Source: Tetragonia tetragonoides
Lineage: Eukaryota > Streptophyta > Magnoliopsida > Caryophyllales > Aizoaceae
Length of the DNA stretch: 64,000 nt
Reading direction: 5' to 3'
Assembly (NCBI GenBank): GCA_038025085.1
Contig: CM076147.1
Span: 1,989,001-2,053,000, forward strand
Shown here: in pieces, positions 36,141 through 49,100 of the stretch
How positions within the stretch are numbered: position 1 is the stretch's first letter
How the letters are laid out: each line of letters begins with the position of its first letter
The notes under the pieces: generated by a model
The model's input: the letters and a program-made list of their open reading frames with translations, nothing else
The model's database searches: none
Told to the model about the DNA's origin: nothing
Program-made: the position numbers and the translations under genes

Positions 36141-36230
36141 TTAAAAGAGAATGAAACTTGTAGTAGTAATAAAATAGAAATGAATTTAAAAGAGAATGGA
36201 ACTTGTAGTAGTAATAAAGTGCAAGGAAAA
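36141..36230. repeat. 45 bp tandem duplication
   Basis: TTAAAAGAGAATGAAACTTG starts at 36141 and recurs, with one change, at 36186, each followed by TAGTAGTAATAAA. It directly adjoins the right end of the 35173-36140 element. Confidence 0.8.
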
Positions 36231-36391
36231 GTAATGAATGTTACATTATGTAATCAATAATTAAAAAAAAAAATTAGTATCCCATGCATTGCAAACTAGT
36301 TATCAATTGAGTTTCAAGTGGGTAGCGCACTGACATTGTGGCGCATCCCTACTTGTTTCTAGTAATGACATGTGTTTAAGTGGTGTAAATA

Positions 36392-36657
36392 CTTCCTCCG
36401 TTCTTTTTTCTCCTACCCACTTTTCTTTTACATTTATTCTTTTTTCTCCTACCCACTTCCCCTTTTAGTAATACTTTGAGTATTAAAAGACCCATTTATC
36501 CTTACTTTTTTTTGTCATCATTACTTTTCAACCCACTACAAACTCACACTCTCTCTCATGTTAAAGTGAGGGCAAATAAGAAACTTTTAATCCAAAAGCA
36601 ACTCTCATTAAACTCCGTGCAAAAAGAAGTAGGTAGGAGAAAAAAAAATGGAGGGAA
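36392..36657. mobile_element. Stowaway-like MITE, about 266 bp
   Basis: The left end CTTCCTCCGTTCTTTTTTCT and the right end (minus strand TTCCCTCCATTTTTTTTTCT) are inverted, continuing into CTCCTACC on both sides, with TA on each flank (36390-36391 and 36658-36659). CTCCCTCC-type ends with a TA target are the hallmark of Stowaway/mariner MITEs. It sits about 0.9 kb upstream of the copy 2 start codon. Confidence 0.7.
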
Positions 36658-37171
36658 TAATAGTTTTGTAGGAAATCATCCCTCCCAAGCTACACTTGTG
36701 TTTCCTCTTGCACTATCCACACCATTCTTGGGTGGATTGCTTGGTGTTAATAATCTGCTCAATGTAAGACAATAACCCCTGAATATTTTCTTTTGTGAAT
36801 AGGGATTTGGTTTATGAGGTCAAACTCAACAAATCCAAAGTGAAAGATTTGGATTCATCCCAAGTTTTGGACCCATCCCCTTGCACTATAATTGACCATT
36901 CTCAGCTAGATTGATCTCAACCTCAATGTAAGACAATAAACCCTGGATATTTATTTTGTGGATATGTATTTAATTTGGTCTATGAATTAGTAATGATTTA
37001 TGATGGTGGTCAAAATATAAAAACTACTACTAGTAGTCCCACTATCAAAATTACCTTGTTTGGTCACATAAATTTTGAACTATATACTAGTAAGTTCAGT
37101 AGAATCAGATCAATCAGTACACACTCTTCTCTTCCCCTTCCCTCCCACCACCATCCTCCTCCCTCTTTAGC

Positions 37172-37174
<3 letters not shown>

Positions 37175-37217
<43 letters not shown>
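37175..37217 (+). promoter_or_regulatory. (CT)n tract in the leader/promoter of IRX9H copy 2
   Basis: An uninterrupted CT dinucleotide run of about 43 bases, embedded in a longer pyrimidine-rich stretch (about 37130-37225), starts about 300 bases before the ATG. CT/GA runs near plant transcription starts are often core-promoter or leader elements bound by GAGA-type factors. That role here is inference. Confidence 0.55.
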
Positions 37218-37221
<4 letters not shown>

Positions 37222-37519
37222 TCTCTCTACTATTGGTGGGTTCCAGATCTGAACTCTGAAAGCACATGGTCAATTCTGAGTTGTCTAACCCCACAAGCAC
37301 CTTCTCTGCCCTTTCTACCTTCATGCTATTCTCTCTGTCTCTCAGATTGCTTCAATACCCTTCTCCATTTGACAAATCTTTGATCCTAATTACCACAATT
37401 TAGTATTAAAGTTCTCCCCTTTTTGCCGAATTCTGCAACATAGCATAGCCATCAACATTATACCATACTTTATATGAGTTCAGGTATGTAAATTGTGAAC
37501 TGGGATTTTCCCAAAATCA

Positions 37520-40049
37520 ATGGCATCTATCAGAAGAACTCTCTCTCCTGTAAATACTGAACGCTCATCTCTACACCTAAATGGATTAACTCCCAGCCCT
37601 TTATCAATCAGTTCACCATCTCACAAGCTACCACAAGTTCAACAATTGCGAGCTCAACAGACCAAGTCATGGAGAAGACCCTTTTACAGGTTCTTGTTGT
37701 TTTTCTTTGTGGGATTTTTGTTGGGTATTTTGCCATTTGGTCACCATCATAATGTTAGGACTCATGATTTGGATTTCGAGATCAAACCTGAAATTGTTCT
37801 TGCCCAAGAAGAGGAAATTAGGGAAGAGGATACTATTGTGAAGCCAAATGATAATGATGTTGAGGTTGTTAAGTTTGGTGGTGTAGTGGAATTAAAGGAG
37901 AAATTTGATTACTTGCCTAGGAAATTGGTGATTGTGGTGACACCAACATATAGCAGGGTGCTTCAAGATTATTATTTGAACAGGTTGGGTCAAGTTTTGA
38001 AGCTTGTGAATCCTCCTATCTTGTGGATTGTGGTGGAAATGAATGCGCAATCGCCCGAAACTGCTGGAATTTTGAGGAACACTGGGCTGATGTATAGGCA
38101 TTTGGTGTGCAGGAAGAACTTGACTGAAATTATAGATAGGGGTGTTCATCAAAGGAACACTGCTCTTGAGCACATTGAGCTTCATAGGCTTGATGGCATT
38201 GTTTACTTTGCTGATGATGATAATGTCTACTCTCTTGAGCTCTTTGAAAGGATCAGAGATGTCAGGTATTGTCTTTTGTTGATTTGGTTTTATTTCCTTT
38301 TGCTTAAAATGCCATGATACAAATTTGGAAGTCTAGTTTTTTCAGCGTTGAAAAAGGTTTACCATTCTTGTGTACGTTTGTAATGGAGAATGTTTCAAGG
38401 AATTAGACACCACTGAATTTTATCTTGATAATGCTGATTGGTTTGAAAGGGATGTGCTTATTAATTTCTCTTATTCTTTTTTGTTTACTGTGATGTGGCT
38501 GTTAGTTGTTGATTAGTGCTTATTGTAGCATAGCATTTTTTTGTTTACTATGATGCGGCTGTAGTTGGAGTTTTAGTAGTCAAAGAAATGGAATTGGCTG
38601 TTGTAATGCGTTTTTCCTTATTTGTACTACAATGTGTGATAGCGATGTCAGTTCTCAGGTAGATCACGTTTCAAGTTATAGGATGCCTGTTTCTTGTCAT
38701 GGCAATTGCATGACCTGGTCATAACTGCAGCTTGTCTGTTCTTAAGGGTAATCAAAGTCTTCACAAAATACCCGTCTTTTGAAGTTTAAATAGTTTGACC
38801 ACAACTAGGGTCGATCTTAGGATGATTAAGGGAATGACAATGAGAAATAGATTGACCCTTAAGGCCTTAATGTGTGGCTAGCCTTACGTCGTGCACCGTT
38901 GGGTAAGATACAGTGGGGAGAATTACTTATTCTGAGGATAAAGGCTATCTAGCTTGATAAAGAAACAACTCTTTTCTATACTTATGTCCCATCTGCTTAT
39001 GCCACAAGGATTGTATTTTTTTTATTGCAAATCAGAGGTTGTTGTTTGTATACTTTTGTACTGATATTTAAAGTCTTTGAATGGAATGGGTACACTCAAA
39101 AAAAAAAAAAAACAGGGTCTTTGAATGGGGTTTATTTAGTTGTTAGGACGGGCATAAGATTTGTTCACTTCTGACTAGAACCCAGCAAAGGTTGTGTACT
39201 TGTGCTCTCAGATAAGATGAAACTTTTGTTCTGTAAAGTGTTGCTACAGCTCAGATTTGACGGAGCTTCTTTGGTGTCCATAAGTGTGAATGGACAATAC
39301 AGGCTTAATGGAACTTTGGGTTATACTTGTATCAAATAAAACAGTGCTTCTATATTCTTCTGTGCCCAAAATCTATCATCACGAAGGCTTTGTCATTCCA
39401 TTAATGTGTAACGTGTATTTATTAAGTTTGCATATTCTTTCCAATTTCACAGCTATTTTGGCACTTGGCCTGTCGCAATGCTGGCTCAAAACAAAAATAA
39501 GGCAATACTAGAAGGTCCAGTGTGCAATGGCAGTCAAGTGATTGGATGGCATACTAATGAGAAAAGCAAGGCACTTGGAAGATTTCATGTTGATATGTCT
39601 GGGTTCGCATTTAACAGCACCATCTTGTGGGATACAAAGAGGTGGAAACGTCCCTTTTTAAATCCAATACGGCAGCTAGACACAGTGGCGGAGGGCTTCC
39701 AGGTATTTTTCACCTTATTTACATATTGTTGCACTTCTTGTGTCGGGCAAAGTCCCCCTTGGTGCTGTTGATTAAATGTCTTTTAACTACTAAAAGAACT
39801 CAAAAATAAAAACGTAGGAAGTCTGTTTGAATGTGGTTGGGAGACATTACCATTTTATGTTGGTTGGTGTTTCTACAGGAGACTACATTTATCGAACAGA
39901 TGGTTGCAGAGGAAAGTCAAATGGATGGTATCCCTCATGGCTGTGGGAAGATAATGAACTGGCATCTTCACTTGGATGCTCGTGGCGTTGCGTATCCAAG
40001 AGGGTGGCTTATTCAGAGGAACCTAGAAGCTGTTCGCTCCATTGATTAA
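37520..40049 (+). CDS. IRX9H: xylan glycosyltransferase family 43 protein, IRX9H-like, copy 2
   Basis: Paralogue of the minus-strand gene 3.2 kb away and in the opposite direction. Exons: 37520-38265, 39453-39702, 39879-40049, totalling 1,167 nt and 388 residues; exons 2 and 3 have exactly the lengths of copy 1 (250 and 171 nt) and the same phases. It starts [14 protein letters not shown], with a membrane helix [17 protein letters not shown], a short acidic stem, and the GT43 domain with [43 protein letters not shown] and ETTFIEQ. The catalytic domain is about 85% identical to copy 1 by eye. It lacks about 25 residues of the cytosolic region and part of the acidic stem that copy 1 has. Predicted role: xylan backbone synthesis in the Golgi. 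The upstream ATG of copy 1 is absent. Intact. Confidence 0.94.
39085..39116 (+). mobile_element. possible micro-retroposon tail in IRX9H copy 2 intron 1
   Basis: GTCTTTGAATGG occurs at 39073-39084 and 39117-39128, flanking 32 bp that contain 14 consecutive A. The sequence just upstream also looks like a LINE 3' UTR, so the insertion could be longer and the repeat could be coincidental. Confidence 0.35.
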
Positions 40050-40785
40050 CAAAATTCAACATTATTCTTTATCCAAAGCTATTGACAGGTTTGGCATCTA
40101 AGTTTTGGATATTGAACATTTAATTTCTAGACACTGGTTTAGCTTGCATATACTTGAGGAGGAATTATAGGTTGATTGGAAAATGGGGAATAATAGTAGG
40201 TTTTACTTTTATTCAGTGTCTAGTGGATCAATACAAAATTAAGATTCTCTTATCATCCCGATTTTAAATCTCTTTATATATGCAGCAATTCGGATATATT
40301 ACCTTTCTTTTATACAAATTCATTCTCGCTGAAATAGTCTCCTTGTTAAGAGAATCCGCCACCTGCGGTTGCAACTCTTATATCTGATCACTGGTAGAAA
40401 AGCAACCAGAGGCGGCGGATTCTATCAACAAGTAGATTATATCCGATCACTCGTGTTCATACAAGTGAGGGCACATGCTGTCATGTTTCTGTATTTAGCG
40501 ATTTCTTGTGCACTGCTATTATTCTTTAGCATGTTTTCTTATTGATATTATGTTGACAGCTGCTGTTTCACTTGTGACAGTCCCAGTTTTTAGGGAGTTG
40601 AACCTTTGGTGGCTGGCTGCCTCATTGACCTTACAGATCATTGTCGACTCAATCTGTTTTCACGAGTGCAAGCAGCAACACGACACAGCTTGCGCGCCTG
40701 AGTAAGGACTGGTGAGCTTGAGCATCTGAGGGAAGACTGGTTTGTATATGCAGACCCATTTCTTTCACAATATTTCATATTTCCC

Positions 40786-40970
40786 AAAGGGGAATTTTGT
40801 TTTGGCTCTAAAGGTGTAATTAAATTATTTGGCACTGGGTGCCTAAATGTTCTCTGGGGTTGGAAAGTGCTTTTGATGGGCGCCATCCATCAGATCTCAG
40901 AAGAGAAATGATCTGCGTACAAATTTGTGCCTTCAATCTCTATGCAGCATTAGTCAGGAAAAGAAATTGA
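40786..40970 (+). other. conserved 3' UTR segment of IRX9H copy 2
   Basis: Contains CCCAAAGGGGAATTTTGTTT, AATTAAATTATTTGGCAC, GGTGCC and GGAAAGTGCTTTTGATG, in the same order as the segment downstream of copy 1 on the other strand. A later stretch (GTACAAATTTGTGCCTTCA ... GTCAGGAAAAG) also aligns. This supports a transcript end near or beyond 40970. Confidence 0.7.
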
Positions 40971-40989
40971 GTTCTCTAGCTAGACATTC

Positions 40990-42900
40990 CACATTCTATT
41001 CACCCACTATTTTTTGAATATTTTTCTTAAGCCTACTACATTTTCTATATGTCTGGAGCAGTTGTTTAATTCCTGTTCTTTTCATGTTCACCAGTCGATT
41101 ACAGTTCAGTTGGGAACTTATAGATTATTTTTTGATTTCGATATTTATGAGAGAATTTATGCTCGTTATATACTTTCATATATGAGCTGAATATTGGATG
41201 AGTAACAAAGGATACAAATACAAATCAAATAAACAAAATTAAAAAACCATGTTTTGTTTTAGTAGTTCAATCAGTTAGATGTATAAAATAAATAAAAAAT
41301 GTTACAAAGGATTTATTGATATCAAAATTCTTTTTATCTAAAAAAAAGAAAAAAAAAACTGATATCAAAATGAGCAACTTTTGTGTGATACCAACTCACA
41401 AAGTTACAATAAATTGGGGTCACTATTTAGAATTGTAAAGGTCACTTAAAATGAATAGTGACCCTTGTTTCACTAAGAAGTGACATCCATCTCACCTAAA
41501 ATTATAATAAGACCGTCTTATACAAGTTTTTCCCCTACAATTTATTATTCGTAACCTCACCAATTACATACTCAATTTCTCCCACAATCATCCGTTTACA
41601 ACTAGTATTTTTCAACATCAGCAACAAATTTCCCATCAATGTTTGTCCAGTTTGTCTCCGAGACCCAATGGTGTTTCAATTCAAACAAACTCATTGACAC
41701 ACACCTACCATTTTAACACACCTTCAAAACATCAAAGTGTCTATTCTTACCCGCAATTAGGATCAATGATGGAATGTCACGATGACATCTAATGAAGGGA
41801 CTAGACGAGGAAAACCCTTGTGACATAGGAGATTGAAGGCATGTGATAGAAAGAGGTGTTTAGAGCGTAAATTATCTTGTCAACTCATAATGGGTATAAC
41901 AAAGGGATTTGGATCATCTCTAATATCTCATTTCTCGCATTTACGTATTAGGCTTACCATGTGTGCTAAAGATTGAACTTTATCTTTTTTGTTTGTATTC
42001 AACTTAATACGTGTCAAATATCCACAAGTGTAATGCATAAATGCAAAAAATGAAATATTGGAGAGAATCTTAATCCATAACAAAACATTTGACGTCGTAT
42101 TCAATTAGTGCAGTGAACTGTGAAGCAAAGAAGCTGGAGTTTGGATCATTTTTAGGTATGGACCATAGTTGGGATTTGGGAGTACTGAGACAATATTAGT
42201 TTTTGTGAAAATAAGGATCATGTTAATAATGTTGTAGTTACAAATTTTGTCGTAGATGATTTTTTTGTGTCATTCAGTTCTGTCTTTTGAGTTCAAAATC
42301 TACAAATGCCTTTTCTGTTCTATTTTTTTTGAATTTATTTTAGTAGTTACCTTTAAACTAGTGTGATTTTCTTACAGACCGTTAATAAAGAAAAGAAATC
42401 TTAGTATACGGTCAAAGAAAAAGTATTACCCAAATTACCGCTCGTAAAGACATGTGTCTAAAAGCAGAAAATCACAAAAATGGGATTGAACATGCCAGGT
42501 CCAATCTCGGCTGGGGTGAGACCGGACATAACATCATACTCAGGCAAGCAAAGGCACCCAAGCCCAAGTCCAAGGCCGACCCGACAAGACCCAGAGCCAC
42601 CCCCAGTTCTTTTTTCTTATGTGCTCGTCGAATCACCCCCAGTTAAGATAAGAGAATAGTTCTTACTAAAGAAAAAAGGGTAGACGAAACAACAGAAAGA
42701 ATTACATCTATACACGGATATTTTATTAGAGAAGCCCCATTTAGGCAACAACTAATGCCAAAATTGATAGAAAGGGACTAGACAGGATTGCCAATTTGCC
42801 ATAGACCCACAAAAACTAGCTCGGTGGAAGTATGGGCTGAAAATGAATATGAAATATACAGATATTTTACATATGGTGCACTTGAGACTTGACATAGAGG
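40990..42900. other. AT-rich spacer between IRX9H copy 2 and symplekin
   Basis: No gene recognised. Contains A/T homopolymers and a GC-richer block at about 42500-42620. The stretch GACTAGACAGGATTGCC with following ATAGACCCACAAAAA at about 42777-42820 recurs at about 45386-45415, so part of it is dispersed repeat. Confidence 0.5.
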
Positions 42901-43187
42901 CATGTAATCAGTAACTTGAACCAAAGATGGCAGTCATCCAGATCTCCATTGATCGTCGTTTCTTTATCCCTGAAATCCTGTCTGAATACCTTCCACACCT
43001 TCACGCCCTAGATTCCAGAGTACTTTCTGGCCACACTTGAGCCATGTTTATCAATCTGGAGCTTCCATGTGGGGCGGGGCGGCATTGCTTATCTTTCTCT
43101 TAACTTGGTGACAGGAATCGAAGACACCAAACCAACCTCAGAAACAAGGCGTGTGTAAAAATCAAGCCAGAGTCGGTCACTTGGCCA

Positions 43188-46100
43188 TCACGTTGGTGTT
43201 GCCCCACGAACAGAACTCGTGTCAGATGTGTGTATGGATGCAACATGTGGTTGTGTCAAATGCGATTCATTTGCAAGACCAAGAGCAGAAAGGGTTGATC
43301 TGGCCATAGGAAAATAAATAAGCATCATAAATTGTGATCAGAAAATACAGAAACTTGACAGAAAATACACGATTTATATCATCCGACTGCTTTCATAGAA
43401 ACTCCAATAGAGAGACAAAGCCAATTCAAGTACAGAAGTATTCAACAAAAGTTGCTCGTTTCTTTGATTTTATTTTGATGTAGCAATAAATCTAACCATT
43501 TCAATAGCAACAATTAGGGGTGAAACTTATTCGGATTAAATCCAAAATCCAATCCAAATTAGGCGACACGGATTGGACTTTTTGGATTTCGGATTGGATT
43601 CGGACTCGAAAAAAATATTTTTTGGATTTTCGGATTGGATTCGGACTCACCCTTTCGGAGTCCAATAATCCAATCCAATCCAAATTAGATTTAAATTAAT
43701 AAATAAAATACATATAACCCAAAAATAATACTAACCCCAAATAAAAAAGTACTATAAACTACCAATTAAAATCCAAGGCATTGAAGGCAACAATAAAATG
43801 CATACATAAATTAAGAGAGAAAAACTCTTTCAAATAACTCACTCAGTCACGCCTTAACAGCCACTCTTCCACTCCCTCTCTCTACACATCTGACTTCTTC
43901 ATGGACACTAAGCGGAGATTATCGAACACCTTTGAAAACTACATAATTTGCCTTTTTTTAGTGAATGTTGTAAACTTGTAGTTGGCTTCGACATTCGTAT
44001 TATTATCTTATCGACGAACTTTTTTTTAAGTAATGGACATTGTTGTAGAAAAGGTAAGGAGTCAGGAAAAAAATTGGATTATTCGGATCAGATTGGATTA
44101 CGGAAAATAATTCGGATTGAATTCGTACTCCAAAATCAAAGTCCAAAATTAGTTTGGAATGGATTTGGACTCAAAATTTCGAGTACAAAATTTTCTGGAT
44201 TGGATTTGGACTAGGCCATAAGCCCATATAATCCAATCCAAAGTCCAATGTTTCACTTGATTTAGGCTACTAGTACATTCTATAGAAAGCCGAAAGAACA
44301 CAATATTCGAACCTCATAAAGTGGGAAATCAACATAAAAAATTCAGAGTCTAATCATGGATGCTCTTGAAAAATTTACAATGTGATCATTGTTGCTAGAA
44401 GAAATTAGGCAAAAATTCTGCTGTTCCAATCCCATCAGAAAATTTATGCCAACAATGGTAATTCTGTTCCAGGTTATCGAGATTCGAGAATGGTTATTTC
44501 TGAAAGAACAATTGTAACCTGCCTCCTCTTGCTCAATCCAGCCCCCCTTCCTAAATCCCCTGGCCCCTACCCCTCTCACACTCCCACGCAATATTTTTAG
44601 TATATCAACTGTAAACAACACCCACCACCACAGCCCATAATCTGCCATTGAGGTGATTAAAGTGGTCTTTATTTAATGCTCAAAACATTCAAATAAACAA
44701 AAAATACAAAAAACTAGGGTAGTGACTAGCAAGGCAGATTGCAGACACTAAGATAAACTGCACATGGTTCAAGAAGGTTGTACCTTGGTAACGAAGATTT
44801 TATGCTTGGTTGGCTCGAATAAGTTGCTAGGGCCCCTCTGAGGTTAGCATATTTGTTTAAAGCACTTTCAAGCTGAGGTGCAGGTAACTGCTAGGAGAAA
44901 CCAAAAATTCGAAAAGAAAAAAGAAGTTCAAAAAGCCAAAGATTAGGATAGGAATACTGGAAAAAAGATACGTTAGCGTATGTGTCGAGATATTCCGTTC
45001 GTTACCTGTAATAATACATGAAAAGAATGTGGCTGTGTCTGGGACACACATTTCAGAAATCCCACCCACAGCTTTGGAAATTTCCAAATCTGCAAGTAGT
45101 TTTTACATCAGAAATAGTTTTCGTCTCCACGAGTCCAAAAGGAAAAAAAATAAGTCAGTAACAGGAGAGAGAAGTTAGCTCAAAACAATCACCTGCTTAC
45201 TAACGAGTTTCGAAAGTATCTCCATAACAAAATCAACCTGGATACAAATGTATCACACAACATTAGTAGTCCTTCACAACACTTCAGCATGGAACAATAC
45301 ATATTAAACACAATCACCACCACCCAAAAAAGGATCGCCTGGGAGGTCCAGATATACGCAGCCTTCTCTAACTAGTAGAGACTAGACAGGATTGCCATAG
45401 ACCCACAAAAAATCGTAAGAGAACTTCAGCTATGCTCCAATCTCCTGGCATACCTTATAGAGGTGACAAGTCCACCGCAAGCACCAAATTCTAGGAGTTA
45501 AATCTTAGTGCCATAATCATATTTGTTGCAGTGGCAAGCAATTGTTTTCTAATGGTTTCCAGCATTGTTATATCTAATTCCATAGATTAAGAGCAGTTGT
45601 TTTCCTTATGTGGATTGATATAACATACGGTTATTAGCATGTTCTGTTGAAAACTTGTCCAAGGCCTGAGATCAGAGTCAAAGCAATCCACTTCATGCCG
45701 GAAAAAGACAAACCTAGAGGCCTCTCTTAGTTTACGAGGTACACTAAACTTTCACCTCTGAGTATACATTTGCCCACCACACCCCACCAAATCACTCCAT
45801 AAATGGCATGTTCCTTTAATTGATATGAAATCACACCAGAGCTAAAAATTCAGAACACTTACCAGAGTAGGGAATGCATCAATTGCTTGGATAACCGTTC
45901 TCATGAAAAGTAGAGGAAGAGGTGTTCTATCAACCTGGAAAAGTTGGATATCTATCAAGCAAACATTTTTCATGAAATGGAGGCAAACTAAAATATACAC
46001 TGGAAATGTACAGACCATCTGGTTCAAAGCCTTTGCCAGGACATGCTGAGTGAACACAGTGCGCTGCTCAAAACAAGCTGAGCAAGCATCTGTTACCTGA

Positions 46101-49100
46101 AATGAATACAAGAATATAACTCATACAGTTGATATTGTAATCATCAAATTTGACGAGCTGTGCTTTTAGTAACAAAACCCTCTGGCACAAGAAAAGCAGA
46201 GTTCATAGATACACTTTCAATAAGCAGGGTGGCTTTGACCATCAAACCATGAGAAATTTCTAACATGGTGGACCATGTGGCAGAAATATTATCTCTTCGA
46301 CGAGGCAAGAGTGCACTTCATAGGATATACTATTGGCAAACTATGACTAAATTAATAGTTTTCAACCTTTTTTTGTTTAGGGGAGTGTACAATACCAAGT
46401 GGAAGACAACATAGACGAAACAATGAACATAGAAGAAACACGGTAAAACCCAACATAACTCACAAACCAACTTACAAACCATTGGTAAAAGAAGAACATG
46501 CCTTTTTAAGTGCAATTCTTTCTCTCTCTGGTACAATGTCATGGATAGCAACCAACACTTCAGCAGGTGTTAATGCTGGACCAGTATGAGCTGAGCCCTG
46601 CAGTGCATTAAAGACTAATAGAATTAACACAGAGAGAGGAAAGAGAGAGCATACTGCAAGGCACATTGAAATTGAGCACAGCAGCCAACTATACAAATTT
46701 CATTTACTTCCTCAGTCCTAAAATAACCTTCCATTTTGACTACTTCTGGTCTTTGAGGTAGCTTGACCAATATTATCTACTAATATATTAGAAAAGTTAT
46801 AAGCCTAATACAAGTTTCAACATTTTAACTCATGCTGCTTCTTTTTTAAACAAATTAGAGGTCAAACATTAACTTTGACCCCGAAAAAACGAAGTGGAAG
46901 TTTATCTTGACACAGATATACCTTCCCAATACGAACAAATGTTTCCTCTAGAGAGTCTGAAAGGGAACTGTTGTAAATTATTGCATATATATTCTTCTTC
47001 CAAATAGACAAGAAAAAGTTTGCAGTCTTTCAACATACTTCTTTTTTAGATAAAAGAAAATTGCATTAATAAATCTGCCAAAACAGCAACAGAGGACAAG
47101 TTGTCCTCAAAATATTACAGCAAATTTTTGCCAGTTTCTCTGGATCTCAGTTACCATATAACTTCTAAAAGCACCCCCCGCCTTAGCCCTCCCATATAAA
47201 TATCATCGACGAATTCAAATTTCAACACATCTGTGGAAGTTGCAATATCCATCTACGAAACCAGCACATTTTCTACTCCATGAAGAAAGTGTATGCAAGA
47301 AACATTAGAAATAAACAAAAAGATTGTTCATACCTGTAATATGTGAGCCAATGCCTGCTGAAATTTATCTAATGGAAGGTCAACCAGCCGAGGGAATATG
47401 GGCAAAACCTGATGATACAAATATCATAATTCGATAAGACTACTAATGTTCTAAACTAATGAAGGTCTAATTAAGAATATGAAATGCATACAAGACAAAA
47501 TATTAAGTGGAGAACATCAAAAAATCAAAGCACGTTTAGTAAGTACAAAATATCATGGCACTGTGACAAAACATAAGGAAATACATATACACCTAAATGA
47601 CAATTACAGTTCGTTGCATAAGTGGGCTGCCTTCATCCTAAACAAAACCTTCTGAGGTGCATGGATAGATAAAAAAGAATAAGATATTGTCTTTGTAAAT
47701 TCATCTTGTAGGGTGGCGCAAACATTTGCCATTGAAACTACTCCCTATTAGGTGGCATATAATGCAGCCATCCTCCTTACAACTTACTAGTGATTTCAAA
47801 TATTTGCAGTATATAGGGTAGCCAGTCATACGAGCCCACCTTTCACAAACATTCCATGTTAAATTTGTTGATAAAGTTAACCCTAGATATACAAATTAAG
47901 GGGTGTCCTTTACTTGGTGCTCAACGTCATCGGGGAGACTTGTAAAAAGCTGTGTTACACTGATCAGTATATATTTTTTTTAGATAACATGGGTGTCCAA
48001 GCTTTGCTTGACTAATCCCATGGGCCCTGAAGTTAACAACCAGGAAAACCTCCATTGGCTCTGAGGGGACTCAAACCTGGGACCTCTGGAATACTTCTCA
48101 AGAGGTCTTACCAGCTGAGCTACCCCTTCAGGGTTGTGATGAGTATATTTATACTTCAAATAGTAGTAGCTACCAACGACTGGTAACCATCACACTAACG
48201 TATTAAAGTAGAACAGCTCTTTAAGTTATTGCTGAGTGCCTCCCTAGTAGACCAGCCACATTAACAAATAGGAAAAGGGGGGGGGGGTATGCAATCTTTG
48301 AGCTTGATAAGACTATTTGGATAGTTCAAGTCATTTTAGGTTTACTTGAGGGCTCCTCCCAAGATTTGGACATTAATACCTTCCTAGTTCAAGGTGGTGT
48401 GCGTCTTTGGGCGTAAGACCATTCAGATATCTCTCTCCATTAACATTAACATTACCCCAGTGCCTTCAAAGAGGCCCCTGCCTAGGCAGGGTAATGGGGG
48501 GTCGGTTGTACGCAGCCATACCCCTATGAGAGCAGAGGCTCACAGAGAGGTTGTTTCCGTTTGACCCGAGATCCAAAGTGCGATGACTATCGGCAACTTC
48601 ACAATACATAAGAAATGCTGACCATTTTTATGAGCCATTTTGCTTTAGTCCATTATATTTCGAAGCCAGAAGGTACTAAAGCTTTTGCTCCACTGGAAAT
48701 GGTGGACATGTTCAGATCTCTCTCTCCCAAGAGTACTAAATCAGAATATTTTTTTCCTCCCACTTTTTACATGAACATGAACATTACCCCACTGCCTCCG
48801 AAGAGACTCCCGCCTAGGCAGGGTGAGGGGGGGTCGGTTGTACGCAGCCTTACCCCTGTGAGAACAAAGTCTCACAGCTGTTTCCTTTTGACCCTTAATT
48901 TGAAGTTCGACGACCATCGGCAACTGCATAATAAATACAATTCAGAGTGCTGGCTAGTGGAGTGTGACATAAGCCATAAACACAAACAAAATGCTTCTAA
49001 AGAAGACTTCCACAATTCAGCTGCTGTTCATCCTTGATTAGATGTCTGATTCATCCTTGGTTATACCTCCCTCTGTGACATTTATAGTATATGTACTTGG

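Noticed and set aside
38266..38317. Read-through of IRX9H copy 2 exon 1 into intron 1
   Set aside because: The donor after GATGTCAG at 38265 and the exact match of exon phase with copy 1 show that these residues are intron-encoded.
48108..48123. tRNA gene suggested by box A and box B motifs
   Set aside because: The sequence between and after the boxes does not fold as a tRNA, the motif recurs in other SINE copies, and the element ends in an A-run with a target-site duplication.
48615..49037. 140-codon open frame on +
   Set aside because: It runs through Au-like SINE copies B and C and their junction, so it is repeat DNA read in the antisense direction.
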